From NCBI GenBank assembly GCA_043743105.1, contig JAYTXD010000024.1, positions 1-25,498 on the forward strand: a DNA stretch of 25,498 nucleotides, in the 5' to 3' direction. The notes beneath the pieces are model-generated. The model was given only the letters and a program-made list of their open reading frames with translations. It did not search any database and was not told the DNA's origin. Position numbers and translations under genes: made by a program. Source of the DNA: RYN-417 sp043743105 (lineage in GTDB: Bacteria; Patescibacteriota; Saccharimonadia; Saccharimonadales; JACDBH01). Of this stretch, positions 5,721 to 12,200 are shown one piece after another. How positions within the stretch are numbered: the stretch's first letter is position 1; each line of letters opens with the position of its first letter.

Positions 5721-7549
5721 ATAAGTATTTTGTCTAAATCCACCATTAAATCGTATGGTGGATTTAGCTTTATAACAGGGGTAGAATCGTTTCCAGCACG
5801 TAGGTTCGTAACGAATTCGCTACATATGGCGTTTAGAACTACTATATCTTCCTCATGTAGCAGGTCTAACAGTTTAGATTTAGTGAGTTCGTAGAACTCT
5901 TTCTTGCTTGGGAGTGCAGTATCCAGTTCTTCTAACGCCTCTTTACTCTCGTCAATACTCTCTTGAGCAAGGTTTGCGAGTTGCTTATAGTGGTCTAGAC
6001 GACCCTTGTGATGTGCTTCGTAAGCCTTGGGATCGGCTACTTGGAAGTCTAATAGACGTGCATACTGCTTGTCGTTGGCACGCTTATCTTCTTTGGCTTG
6101 ATTGAGTTTACGTTCTAAGATTGCACGCTGAGAAGCAATGCGTGAATTAAGCCTGTCTATATACATTTGGTATGCTTCTTCGCTTTGCTTGGTTAGGTGA
6201 CGTAACTGCCACTCAATACCCGCCATAAGGTACTTAGCACGAATACTTTTATTCAGCTTAATGCCTTGCTTCCTCTGTTCTTCTTTATTGTGACGTAGGC
6301 AGCCCTGTCCTGTATCTCGACAGTAAAAGCTAACGACCATTTTGCCCTTATTCTTGCCTCGTAAGATGGGCTGGTGCTGGAATACCATAAGTTCATCACA
6401 GTAATCACAGATAACTTTGTTGTTTAGCAGGCCGTAGTTAAGTCGCTTGACTCTGTTTGTTTTAACGGTGGTCTTCTTATTGAAGTCCTTAGCGATGTCG
6501 CTATTCAGCATGATGTATTCATCGGTAGTAATGAGTGGCTTGAAGCTGTAAATATCCCTGAGGTTTACGATGTTGTCACCGTACTGGTAAAGACCGCAGT
6601 AGAATGAATCTTCGAAGATGTCTGCAACCTTTTGCTTGGTGGTCTTGAACAATACGTACTTATCGTCTTGAGTTTTACGGGTGCTAAATATAGCCTCGTT
6701 TAAGAATTCAGCAATCTCTGGGTTGCTTTTGCCTTGATTCAGTCGCATATCGACAGCCATACGTAGTAGGTTCCAGTTGTACTCATCGGGTATGAAGTAG
6801 CCCGTGCTTGCGTCTACGTAGTAGCCTTTTTTAACCACACCATTGTACTTTCCGTCTTTGATATTACCGTCTGTACCACGCTTCACATCAACACCTAGCT
6901 TGTCTGAATACTGTTTAGATGTCGCAAAGAGTATCCCTAACATCATCTTACCGTTTGGAGAGTTATCGAATTGGTACGTGCAGAAAGAAAGTGTTTGAAT
7001 ATATTCACGGTCAATCATCTCAATCACTTCGCCTGCTTCTTTCATATTGCGTGAGATTCGGTCTGGCGACCACGCTATAAGTCCATGATATTTACCCGTT
7101 CTAAAGCCTTGTAATATGTAATCAAAGATTTCTCGGTTGCCTGAAATCTTGGCTGAAGCTGATTCTTCGAAAATGTCTTCTTCTCTTACGGTGACTTTGA
7201 GCACATCACGAGCCAGCCTAATACACTCATCACGCTGGTCATCTAGCGAACGTACCTGTTTCTGTTCATCATCGGTAGATTTACGGAGATATATAACAAA
7301 TCTCTGCTTCTCTTTGGGTAGGATTCGTTTTGCACCCTCTTGTATGTTGGCAAAGTAGTCGGCAAGCGTATCTATTGGGTACTGTGTATCCTGTTCAAAG
7401 ACTGATTCCCGTGCTTCAAGTGATGCACCCATTTTTGATGCAAGCTCAATTTGCTTCGCCGAAATAACCTCTCCTGATACAGTCGTTATTACACGCTTCT
7501 TGCGTTCACGTTTTTTCTTTATTAACGGTTCGTCTTTAGCCTTTGCCAT
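5663..7549 (-). CDS. Large serine recombinase (site-specific integrase)
   Basis: A 628-residue recombinase. Residues 1-80 are a charged extension with a basic cluster (KKKRERKKR, 11-19). The resolvase catalytic domain spans about 83-235 with the nucleophilic serine in YLRKST (S91) and SPDRISRN (161-168). The recombinase domain covers about 240-345, a zinc ribbon has C381, C384, C410 and C417, and a coiled coil occupies about 455-545. This is the layout of phage-type integrases that insert and, with a directionality factor, excise DNA. The last 18 residues (GRGDRIRTYD onward) are encoded by the antisense strand of tRNA-Pro, so the C-terminus comes from host DNA across the attachment core. A GTGACG-N17-TACACT promoter puts the start point at or next to ATG 7549. 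Confidence 0.93.
   Translation of the reverse strand: MAKAKDEPLIKKKRERKKRVITTVSGEVISAKQIELASKMGASLEARESVFEQDTQYPIDTLADYFANIQEGAKRILPKEKQRFVIYLRKSTDDEQKQVRSLDDQRDECIRLARDVLKVTVREEDIFEESASAKISGNREIFDYILQGFRTGKYHGLIAWSPDRISRNMKEAGEVIEMIDREYIQTLSFCTYQFDNSPNGKMMLGILFATSKQYSDKLGVDVKRGTDGNIKDGKYNGVVKKGYYVDASTGYFIPDEYNWNLLRMAVDMRLNQGKSNPEIAEFLNEAIFSTRKTQDDKYVLFKTTKQKVADIFEDSFYCGLYQYGDNIVNLRDIYSFKPLITTDEYIMLNSDIAKDFNKKTTVKTNRVKRLNYGLLNNKVICDYCDELMVFQHQPILRGKNKGKMVVSFYCRDTGQGCLRHNKEEQRKQGIKLNKSIRAKYLMAGIEWQLRHLTKQSEEAYQMYIDRLNSRIASQRAILERKLNQAKEDKRANDKQYARLLDFQVADPKAYEAHHKGRLDHYKQLANLAQESIDESKEALEELDTALPSKKEFYELTKSKLLDLLHEEDIVVLNAICSEFVTNLRAGNDSTPVIKLNPPYDLMVDLDKILIGRGDRIRTYDLTVPNRAR
5712..5720 (+). 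repeat. Left attachment junction (attL) in the 3' end of tRNA-Pro
   Basis: CCCCGACCA here matches CGCCGACCA at 9351-9359 with one mismatch; the identical core is CCGACCA. TAGGTTCG also precedes both copies (5694-5701 and 9328-9335), with slightly different spacing. Confidence 0.6.
5734..5767 (+). terminator. 13-bp hairpin just past tRNA-Pro, inside the recombinase 3' end
   Basis: CTAAATCCACCAT (5734-5746), 8-base loop, ATGGTGGATTTAG (5755-5767), followed by CTTTAT. Placed 13 bases after the tRNA CCA, it could serve as a replacement terminator for the tRNA after integration, or as a recombinase arm-binding site. It is also coding (about residues 595-606). Confidence 0.4.
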
Positions 7550-7556
7550 AAGGCAT

Positions 7557-7585
7557 AGTGTACAGAACTATGAGTATCCCGTCAC
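7557..7585 (-). promoter_or_regulatory. Putative recombinase promoter (leaderless)
   Basis: On the minus strand GTGACG (7585-7580), 17-bp spacer, TACACT (7562-7557), then 7 bases to ATG 7549. Each hexamer matches consensus at 4 of 6 positions. The remaining 7586-7772 has no recognisable gene. Confidence 0.4.
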
Positions 7586-7772
7586 ATGTTTTACAGGGAG
7601 CTACAGTATACGTCAAAGAAGCATAATGTGTTTAATTTACAACGTTATCATAGATAAAATCTTGTGTGCTGTTGCTCGGGTTCACTTCAATGTAATACAT
7701 GAACCACTTTGCATACTTCTGGAGCGACGGAGAGGGTCGTAGGACGGGTGCCTTGACGTAAGCTGAGTAAAG

Positions 7773-7991
7773 TTACATGCCAGAGAATAAATCACTAATA
7801 TTTACTCTTAAGTTATTGGCAATTTTGCTTAATGTCCCCATTCTAGCCCAACGCTTACCCGTTTCAATATAGGCAATAGCTACAACGCTCATGCCAGTCA
7901 TCTCTGCTAATTGTTGCTGTGTAACGCCTTGGCTCTTTCGAACTTCTGCTACACGCTTACCAAAGGTCTTCATTAGCTTTTGCTCATTCAT
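7773..7991 (-). CDS. Xre/Cro-CI family helix-turn-helix regulator
   Basis: A 72-residue single-domain protein from MNEQKLMKTFGKRVAEVRKS. The HTH_3 fold is clear: GKRVAEVRKSQGVTQQQLAE for helices 1-2, MSVVAIAYIETGKR as the recognition helix region, and TLSKIANNLRVNISDLFSGM as the C-terminal helices. A longer reading to 8147 exists, but its added segment is not HTH-like and crosses the divergent promoter and operator, so 7991 is preferred. It lies divergent to the DUF4352 gene, with a 10-bp inverted repeat in the shared intergenic region as the probable operator. It may regulate element genes, as CI/Cro-like repressors do in integrated elements. Confidence 0.85.
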   Translation of the reverse strand: MNEQKLMKTFGKRVAEVRKSQGVTQQQLAEMTGMSVVAIAYIETGKRWARMGTLSKIANNLRVNISDLFSGM

Positions 7992-8009
7992 ATAACAAGC
8001 GTAGGAATA

Positions 8010-8042
8010 ATAAACAGTTAGTAACATAAACCAACTGTTTAT
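8010..8042. promoter_or_regulatory. Inverted-repeat operator between the Xre and DUF4352 genes
   Basis: ATAAACAGTT (8010-8019) and its exact reverse complement AACTGTTTAT (8033-8042) are separated by 13 bases. The repeat sits just upstream of the rightward -35 box and close to the Xre start, as expected for a dimeric Xre-family repressor. Confidence 0.6.
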
Positions 8043-8045
8043 CTT

Positions 8046-8074
8046 TTGTGCTAAAGTGACAAATCTGCTACATT
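8046..8074 (+). promoter_or_regulatory. Promoter of the DUF4352 gene
   Basis: TTGTGC (8046-8051), 17-bp spacer, TACATT (8069-8074). AAGGAG follows at 8093-8098, 7 bases before ATG 8106. Confidence 0.5.
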
Positions 8075-8105
8075 TACAGTAAATATTAAGCAAGGAGTGT
8101 GAGCG

Positions 8106-8690
8106 ATGTCTAAGAAAGAAAAAGATGGCAACTGGTTCAAGAGGCACAAGATATTAACCGTAATTGGTGTAATCATTTTAATAGCTATAATCGCAAGTGC
8201 TTCAGGCGGTGGCAAATCAAAGACCAACAGTACTACTACAGGTAACGGTAGCGGTGTCACCAAAACAGCAGAGAGCAAGACAGCGACAGTAGCCAAGCTA
8301 AATGAAACCGCCCGTGACGGCAAATTTGAGTTTGTAGTAAAGAGTGTAACGTGCGGTACGACATCAGTAGGTGGTCAATACCTGAATAAGACAGCTCAAG
8401 GGCAGTACTGCCTAGCTACAGTGACCGTTAAAAACATTGGCGATAAACAACAGTACTTCTCTGAAGGGGACCAAAAGCTCTTAAATGCTTCAGGATTACA
8501 GTATTCACCTGACACTACTGCTACGCTCTACAACAGCCCTAATAGTAGCGATGTGTTCCTTGCACAAATAAATCCAGGCAACAGTGTCGAGGGTGTACTA
8601 GTCTTTGACATACCGAAGGATCAAACACCAGTGTCTGCTGAACTACATGACAGCTCTTTGAGTAATGGTGTTAAGGTTAATCTACAGTAA
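8106..8690 (+). CDS. Membrane-anchored DUF4352 (immunoglobulin-like) protein
   Basis: A 194-residue protein: a short basic cytoplasmic start, one membrane helix at about 17-35 (ILTVIGVIILIAIIASASGG), a Ser/Thr/Gly-rich linker (36-70), then a beta-sandwich domain. The segment QYCLATVTVKNIGDKQQYFS and the PGNSVEGVLVFDIPKD region are hallmarks of DUF4352/MPT63-like domains, which are extracytoplasmic and of unknown function. Two cysteines (in SVTCGTT and QYCLATV) could form a disulfide. It is a cargo gene of the tRNA-Pro element, with a good ribosome-binding site, and is probably controlled by the divergent Xre regulator. Confidence 0.82.
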   Translation: MSKKEKDGNWFKRHKILTVIGVIILIAIIASASGGGKSKTNSTTTGNGSGVTKTAESKTATVAKLNETARDGKFEFVVKSVTCGTTSVGGQYLNKTAQGQYCLATVTVKNIGDKQQYFSEGDQKLLNASGLQYSPDTTATLYNSPNSSDVFLAQINPGNSVEGVLVFDIPKDQTPVSAELHDSSLSNGVKVNLQ

Positions 8691-8727
8691 GGATTAGCTA
8701 ATCATACTAGCTTCGCTGGCATTCATC

Positions 8728-8850
8728 ATGGCCGTTAGTGTTCTGTTTATAGCTTCATACAGGGGTACAAAACATACTCCGCGAAATGAAACAAAACAGA
8801 CTGATGAGCTTCTAGCCGTAATACTGCCAACTATTAACCACGAAAGGTGA
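8728..8850 (+). CDS. Possible 40-aa small membrane protein
   Basis: ATG at 8728 begins MAVSVLFIASYRGTKHTPRN and continues to TGA at 8848. The open frame extends upstream to 8698 with hydrophobic codons (LASLAFI), so a non-ATG start could add a full membrane helix. The hydrophobic start and charged tail look coding, but no ribosome-binding site is seen and no family is recognised. It lies 37 bases after the DUF4352 gene, so it could be co-transcribed. Downstream, 8851-8957 holds three ACTAG copies (8880, 8890, 8915) and no gene. Confidence 0.3.
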   Translation: MAVSVLFIASYRGTKHTPRNETKQTDELLAVILPTINHER

Positions 8851-8957
8851 GTACGCAATTTGCTGAAAAGTTACACAGTACTAGGGGTTACTAGGGTATA
8901 GCCAGTCTATCGTTACTAGTAGGTTCAACAAACTTCTCGTATATCTACGGAACGGGT

Positions 8958-9203
8958 CTATTTCTTGTGTATAACAGACTTGAGACGCTCTTGTTTAAGA
9001 TATGGATTCTCGATTGCAAGAACAATGTCCACGCTTGAATCATCGCTCATAATGAATTGAGCTGAGGATCGTTTAGGGTCGGGTAGTGCAATAGCCCTAT
9101 TGTCCCAGTTTGACGTATCATCAGCCGATGCTTGAAGAGGTAGCTCCCTCTCATTGTTGGAGCCTCTAACTTTGCTTAAGTCTGGTAGTTTTACATCTTC
9201 CAT
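8958..9203 (-). CDS. Hypothetical 81-aa hydrophilic protein of the element
   Basis: An 81-residue soluble protein (MEDVKLPDLSKVRGSNNERE...) of mixed charge with no family I recognise; no cysteine clusters, membrane helices or signal peptide. No ribosome-binding site precedes it. Its ATG overlaps the TAA of the open frame coming from 9373/9352 (TAATG at 9205-9201), which indicates translational coupling to that frame. If the element circularises, that frame is the 3' end of the recombinase gene, so this protein would be made together with the recombinase. A role such as recombination directionality factor is only a guess from position. Confidence 0.5.
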   Translation of the reverse strand: MEDVKLPDLSKVRGSNNERELPLQASADDTSNWDNRAIALPDPKRSSAQFIMSDDSSVDIVLAIENPYLKQERLKSVIHKK

Positions 9204-9373
9204 TATAACAAGAATTGCAAATCGGTAGCTGTTTTGGACCGCAGGACTTCTAGTAACAGATTGAGCGACTTTAGCCTATTCTGGATGCTACTGAAGTTTA
9301 GGAGTAAGCTATGTAGAGCTTGAAGTATAGGTTCGTTTAACGGGTTAGTACGCCGACCATTTAAAAAGCTCAT
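9203..9373 (-). CDS. 56-aa ORF spanning attR; frame-matched recombinase 3' end in the circular form
   Basis: On the minus strand a frame is open from ATG 9373 (in the terminator hairpin outside the element) through the CCGACCA core to TAA at 9205-9203. After the core it encodes 49 residues beginning RTNPLNEPILQALHSLLLNF, leucine-rich and amphipathic, ending TDLQFLL. The codon phase across the core (GGT CGG) equals that of the recombinase at attL, so in an excised circle the recombinase would run on through these 49 codons to about 661 residues. In the integrated state only a host-supplied ATG would express it, with no ribosome-binding site. The phase and overlap are seen; the fusion is inference. 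Confidence 0.45.
   Translation of the reverse strand: MSFLNGRRTNPLNEPILQALHSLLLNFSSIQNRLKSLNLLLEVLRSKTATDLQFLL
9351..9359 (+). repeat. Right attachment junction (attR)
   Basis: CGCCGACCA repeats the tRNA-Pro 3' end (5712-5720, one mismatch). It lies 3 bases before a Rho-independent terminator. Confidence 0.55.
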
Positions 9374-9392
9374 CAGAAATGATGGGCTTTTT
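9363..9392 (+). terminator. Rho-independent terminator, probably the original tRNA-Pro terminator
   Basis: AAAAAGCTCATCA (9363-9375), GAAA loop, TGATGGGCTTTTT (9380-9392): 13 pairs with one T-G wobble, ending in a T5 tract. It immediately follows attR, as expected if it once followed the tRNA CCA before integration. Confidence 0.8.
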
Positions 9393-9471
9393 AAATCTTT
9401 ATGCGGTTTTACATCTTGTGAAAGCTTTTATATTCATATGCTTACCTCTAGTAAAAATACGACAAAAATTA

Positions 9472-9477
9472 TATAAT
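9472..9477 (+). promoter_or_regulatory. -10 box of the UbiB-like operon (leaderless)
   Basis: TATAAT followed by 7 bases and ATG 9485. No consensus -35 box is seen. Confidence 0.5.
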
Positions 9478-9484
9478 TACAGAG

Positions 9485-9643
9485 ATGAAATACATTTCTA
9501 TTTTTTTCACCATTCTTTTTATCTGGATTGCTGTCGTCTTTATGGCATTTACCCGCAACAAAACGAATGAAATTTTTGAACTTTACCTTGTCGTAATGCT
9601 AAGTACTGCTGTCTTGTTTTTAATTGGCTTTGCCAAGAAATAA
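9485..9643 (+). CDS. 52-aa two-helix membrane protein, first gene of the UbiB-like operon
   Basis: ATG 9485 encodes 52 residues: an N-terminal membrane helix (IFFTILFIWIAVVFMAF), a short charged loop (TRNKTNE) and a second helix (LVVMLSTAVLFLIGF), ending AKK. No family is recognised. It starts 7 bases after a TATAAT box, so the mRNA is probably leaderless. Its stop (9641-9643) lies one base before the ATG of the kinase-like gene, and a second tiny membrane protein follows that gene. The tight packing suggests these small proteins anchor or partner the kinase-like protein in the membrane (inference). Confidence 0.65.
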   Translation: MKYISIFFTILFIWIAVVFMAFTRNKTNEIFELYLVVMLSTAVLFLIGFAKK

Positions 9644-9644
9644 T

Positions 9645-11219
9645 ATGCCTAGATCAACTAGCACAAAGTCTATTCATTCTAAAACCATCGCCGCGATCAA
9701 GCGTAACCGCACGCGTCGGCTTGCAACGTTAATCACCAAGTCTTACTACCTTCACCGCAAAAAAAAAGACGAAATGCTTTATAGCTTAATATGCGAAGAA
9801 TTTGTTTCGTTGGGTGGAGTATATGTAAAGTTCCTACAAGGAGTTTTGCTCCGTTCGCAGGTAATGCGCAAGTGGCATAACCCAGAAAAACTCAACATCT
9901 TTGAAAACCTAGATAGTGAACCGATTGATATCAGTAAACTGCTTCAGCATGAATTGCCCAAAGAAAAGCTGGCTCAGATCGCTTTGATCCAGCCAGTACC
10001 GTTTGCTGCCGGCAGTTTTGGCCAAGTATATTATGGACAGCTACGCTCGGGGCAGCCGATCATCGTCAAAGTGCTGCGGCCAATGGTCCGTGAACTACTT
10101 AAATATGACTTAAGGCTCCTATCTACTTTTTCTCGGACGTTCTTTGTAAAGTTGTATAAGAATATGAATATCCAGCTAAATGACGCTCTCAAAGACTTCA
10201 GTACATCGACCCTGCGCGAAACAGATTATAAACATGAAGCCGAATTTGCAAATGAGTTGTACGAAGCATACAAGGATAATCCGAACATCGTCATACCGAA
10301 AACCTACTTGGAACTCAGCACCAACAATATCATCGTACAAGATTACGTCGACGGTATTTCTGTAGCCCAAGTGATCCGCTTGTACGAACAAGGCGTCGAC
10401 CCTGTGGCATACGTAAAAGAACAATTAGGAAGCGATTTGATTGTACAGTTGCAATCCCTTGGTTATGAGTCGGTCATGGCGGTTTTTACTTTACGTCGTA
10501 TCCAGGGCGATCCGCATCCAGGGAACATCCGACTGATGAAAAACAATAAAGTCGGCATGATTGATTTTGGCATCAGCGCAAAAGCGCCAGAAGATAAAAG
10601 TGGCTTGTACGGTCTATTTGAAAGTTATGATAAGGTCTTCAAAGGTTCTCAGACAGCAATCGGACTGTTTGAGCACAGCATGCGCTTCTTTGTTAGTGAT
10701 CTTTACAGGTCACTTAAGCGGCTTGGTGAATATATTGGCAAGGGCGATAACCGAGATTATGTAAACGAAGTAAGCAAAATAGCGAGTGATGTCTTTGAGC
10801 AAGCAACAGGCAGTGACATCATTAATACAGATATAAAGAACGATGCGAGCGTCCTCATGATCATCAATAAACTCGTTAATAAAGGAAATCGCTTCGGGCT
10901 AGTCATGAAGCTGGAAGCAACTGATATATTACGCGCCGTTCAGACATATACTTCGATGATCGGGAGCTTAGGATTGTATGAAAAAGTAATGCCAGATGTT
11001 ATAAATTATGCGATAATGGACATCAAAAAACAATATCCGGATATTGCCCAAGATACTAAGGAAGCGGTGAGTATTGGGGACGCAATTGAAACCGTCGCAA
11101 ACTGGCTAGAGCGCGTAGCTGCGCGTGATCCTATGTTATTCAGGCAGTTATCTGATAAGATCCGTTTAAATAAAGCGGCTCCTATTCCGGAGCCAACACA
11201 GGAGATTGAAGCATCATGA
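9645..11219 (+). CDS. UbiB/ABC1/ADCK (COQ8-like) atypical kinase-fold protein
   Basis: A 524-residue protein from ATG 9645; an upstream TTG at 9624 is in frame but lies inside the preceding gene. The kinase-like core has the nucleotide loop PFAAGSFGQVYYG (119-131), invariant lysine in IIVKVLRP (K142), the ABC1 segment LRETDYKHEAEFANEL, catalytic loop GDPHPGN (288-294) and DFG (307-309). UbiB proteins act as ATPases or kinases needed for quinone and lipid biosynthesis or transport. Two departures: the KxGQ motif of the N-terminal extension reads KFLQ (62-65), and the alanine-rich AAAS loop reads AAGS. No typical UbiB C-terminal membrane helix pair is evident in the last ~60 residues; the small flanking membrane proteins may supply anchoring. 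No quinone-synthesis gene is nearby. Confidence 0.87.
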   Translation: MPRSTSTKSIHSKTIAAIKRNRTRRLATLITKSYYLHRKKKDEMLYSLICEEFVSLGGVYVKFLQGVLLRSQVMRKWHNPEKLNIFENLDSEPIDISKLLQHELPKEKLAQIALIQPVPFAAGSFGQVYYGQLRSGQPIIVKVLRPMVRELLKYDLRLLSTFSRTFFVKLYKNMNIQLNDALKDFSTSTLRETDYKHEAEFANELYEAYKDNPNIVIPKTYLELSTNNIIVQDYVDGISVAQVIRLYEQGVDPVAYVKEQLGSDLIVQLQSLGYESVMAVFTLRRIQGDPHPGNIRLMKNNKVGMIDFGISAKAPEDKSGLYGLFESYDKVFKGSQTAIGLFEHSMRFFVSDLYRSLKRLGEYIGKGDNRDYVNEVSKIASDVFEQATGSDIINTDIKNDASVLMIINKLVNKGNRFGLVMKLEATDILRAVQTYTSMIGSLGLYEKVMPDVINYAIMDIKKQYPDIAQDTKEAVSIGDAIETVANWLERVAARDPMLFRQLSDKIRLNKAAPIPEPTQEIEAS

Positions 11220-11401
11220 AAGAGTTCTTACTTTTTATAAAATATCCCTACACTGCTGGGGTCATCGGTATCATTTGGCTTGGGAGCGCTGCACTGCTTG
11301 CAATTGACGGCAACTTGCCGCTTGTACGAGTGGTAATGGTAAATATGATAATCAGCGTCATCATCGCCGGTTTTGGATTTCGCGGCAAAGGCGAGCTCTA
11401 A
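11216..11401 (+). CDS. 61-aa small membrane protein, last gene of the UbiB-like operon
   Basis: 61 residues with two predicted membrane helices (YTAGVIGIIWLGSAALLAI and VVMVNMIISVIIAGFGF) joined by DGNLPLVR, and a short basic-acidic tail (RGKGEL). It overlaps the kinase-like gene by ATGA, so it is translationally coupled. No family is recognised. Its stop lies one base from the stop of the convergent YmdB-like gene. Confidence 0.75.
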   Translation: MKEFLLFIKYPYTAGVIGIIWLGSAALLAIDGNLPLVRVVMVNMIISVIIAGFGFRGKGEL

Positions 11402-11402
11402 G

Positions 11403-12200
11403 CTAGATAATCTGGCGGACTTGCGTTATAGATCTGGCTCGTTTTGTCTCATTATCAGTTTCAATTAGCACCGCATTAAACTGCATCGCACCTTCATTTT
11501 CCAGGATGTTTCGAGTCTGTATGCCGTCGCGCCACCTCGGCAGTACGCTATCGAACTTCACTCCGAGCGAACTGTTTAAACTGCCTACCATCCCAACATC
11601 AGTAATGTGTGCTGTACCACCAGGTAGTACACGTGCATCAGCAGTTGGAACATGCCAGTGGTCACCCACAACAGCCGTAACTCTGCCGTCAAGATAATGT
11701 CCGATAACGACTTTTTCACTGCTGTAATCGCCATGAAAATTTACGATTATACTTTCAAAGTCTTCTTGTTGCAGATTAGTAAGTATTTCATCGACAACTG
11801 TCAGCGGATTATCGGTTGGCTTGTCGGCATCCTTCCCGACGATACTTCCGAGTAGGCTAATTATTAATACCTTGCCATGTATGGTATCGATTACTTTATA
11901 CCGCTTGCCTACGGTGCCTTCAGGATAATTAGCGGGGCGTGTGACAGCGATACTTTCATCATTAAGCAATTGATGTGTTTCTTCAAGATGCATTGTCCAG
12001 TTACCCCCCGTAAAAACATGCACACCTGCATTTTGTAACCTTTCATAATCTATCAAGCTAAGTCCTTTACCCTCGGATACATTCTCGGCTTGGGCAATGA
12101 CAAGCTGAACTTGCTCCTGGTTAACTATTTCTGCCAACATCTTCTCGACTGTCTCTATACCGGCTGCACCCATAACATCACCGAGATACAAAATGTTCAT
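11403..12200 (-). CDS. YmdB-family metallophosphoesterase with altered active site
   Basis: A 265-residue calcineurin-like phosphoesterase of the YmdB/TIGR00282 family, close in length to B. subtilis YmdB (264). Metal-ligand positions align: D8 (GDVMG), E39-N40 (AEN), N67 (GGNWT), His in NFHGD, and both His of GDHWHV, followed by LPGGTAHITDVGMVG. The family's GNH catalytic histidine at position 68 is tryptophan here, and DFHAE is NFHGD. YmdB hydrolyses cyclic nucleotides such as 2',3'-cAMP, interacts functionally with RNase Y, and is encoded next to rny in Firmicutes; the same order occurs here with a 71-aa gene between. The ATGA overlap with that gene implies coupling. With W68 the catalysis may be weak, changed or lost. 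Confidence 0.88.
   Translation of the reverse strand: MNILYLGDVMGAAGIETVEKMLAEIVNQEQVQLVIAQAENVSEGKGLSLIDYERLQNAGVHVFTGGNWTMHLEETHQLLNDESIAVTRPANYPEGTVGKRYKVIDTIHGKVLIISLLGSIVGKDADKPTDNPLTVVDEILTNLQQEDFESIIVNFHGDYSSEKVVIGHYLDGRVTAVVGDHWHVPTADARVLPGGTAHITDVGMVGSLNSSLGVKFDSVLPRWRDGIQTRNILENEGAMQFNAVLIETDNETKRARSITQVRQII

Larger units (their letters stand above)
5721..9359. mobile_element. 3.64-kb serine-recombinase element inserted at tRNA-Pro
   Basis: The element is bounded by CCGACCA direct repeats at 5714-5720 and 9353-9359. It carries a large serine recombinase at the left end, an Xre-type regulator divergent from a DUF4352 protein, and small unknown genes. A Rho-independent terminator lies immediately outside the right end (9363-9392), where the displaced terminator of tRNA-Pro would be expected. 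Content, boundaries and terminator agree with a site-specific insertion into the tRNA 3' end. No capsid, replication or conjugation gene is present, so it is a minimal integrative element or a decayed one. Confidence 0.65.

Noticed and set aside
7992..8147. N-terminal extension of the Xre regulator to 8147
   Set aside because: It would read through the divergent promoter, operator and the DUF4352 start, and the added peptide does not resemble a helix-turn-helix extension.
9379..9570. 63-aa plus-strand ORF starting in the terminator
   Set aside because: It overlaps the terminator stem, the operon promoter and the better supported 52-aa membrane-protein gene.
9624..9644. TTG start adding seven residues to the UbiB-like protein
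   Set aside because: It lies inside the 52-aa gene, while ATG 9645 follows that gene's stop by one base.
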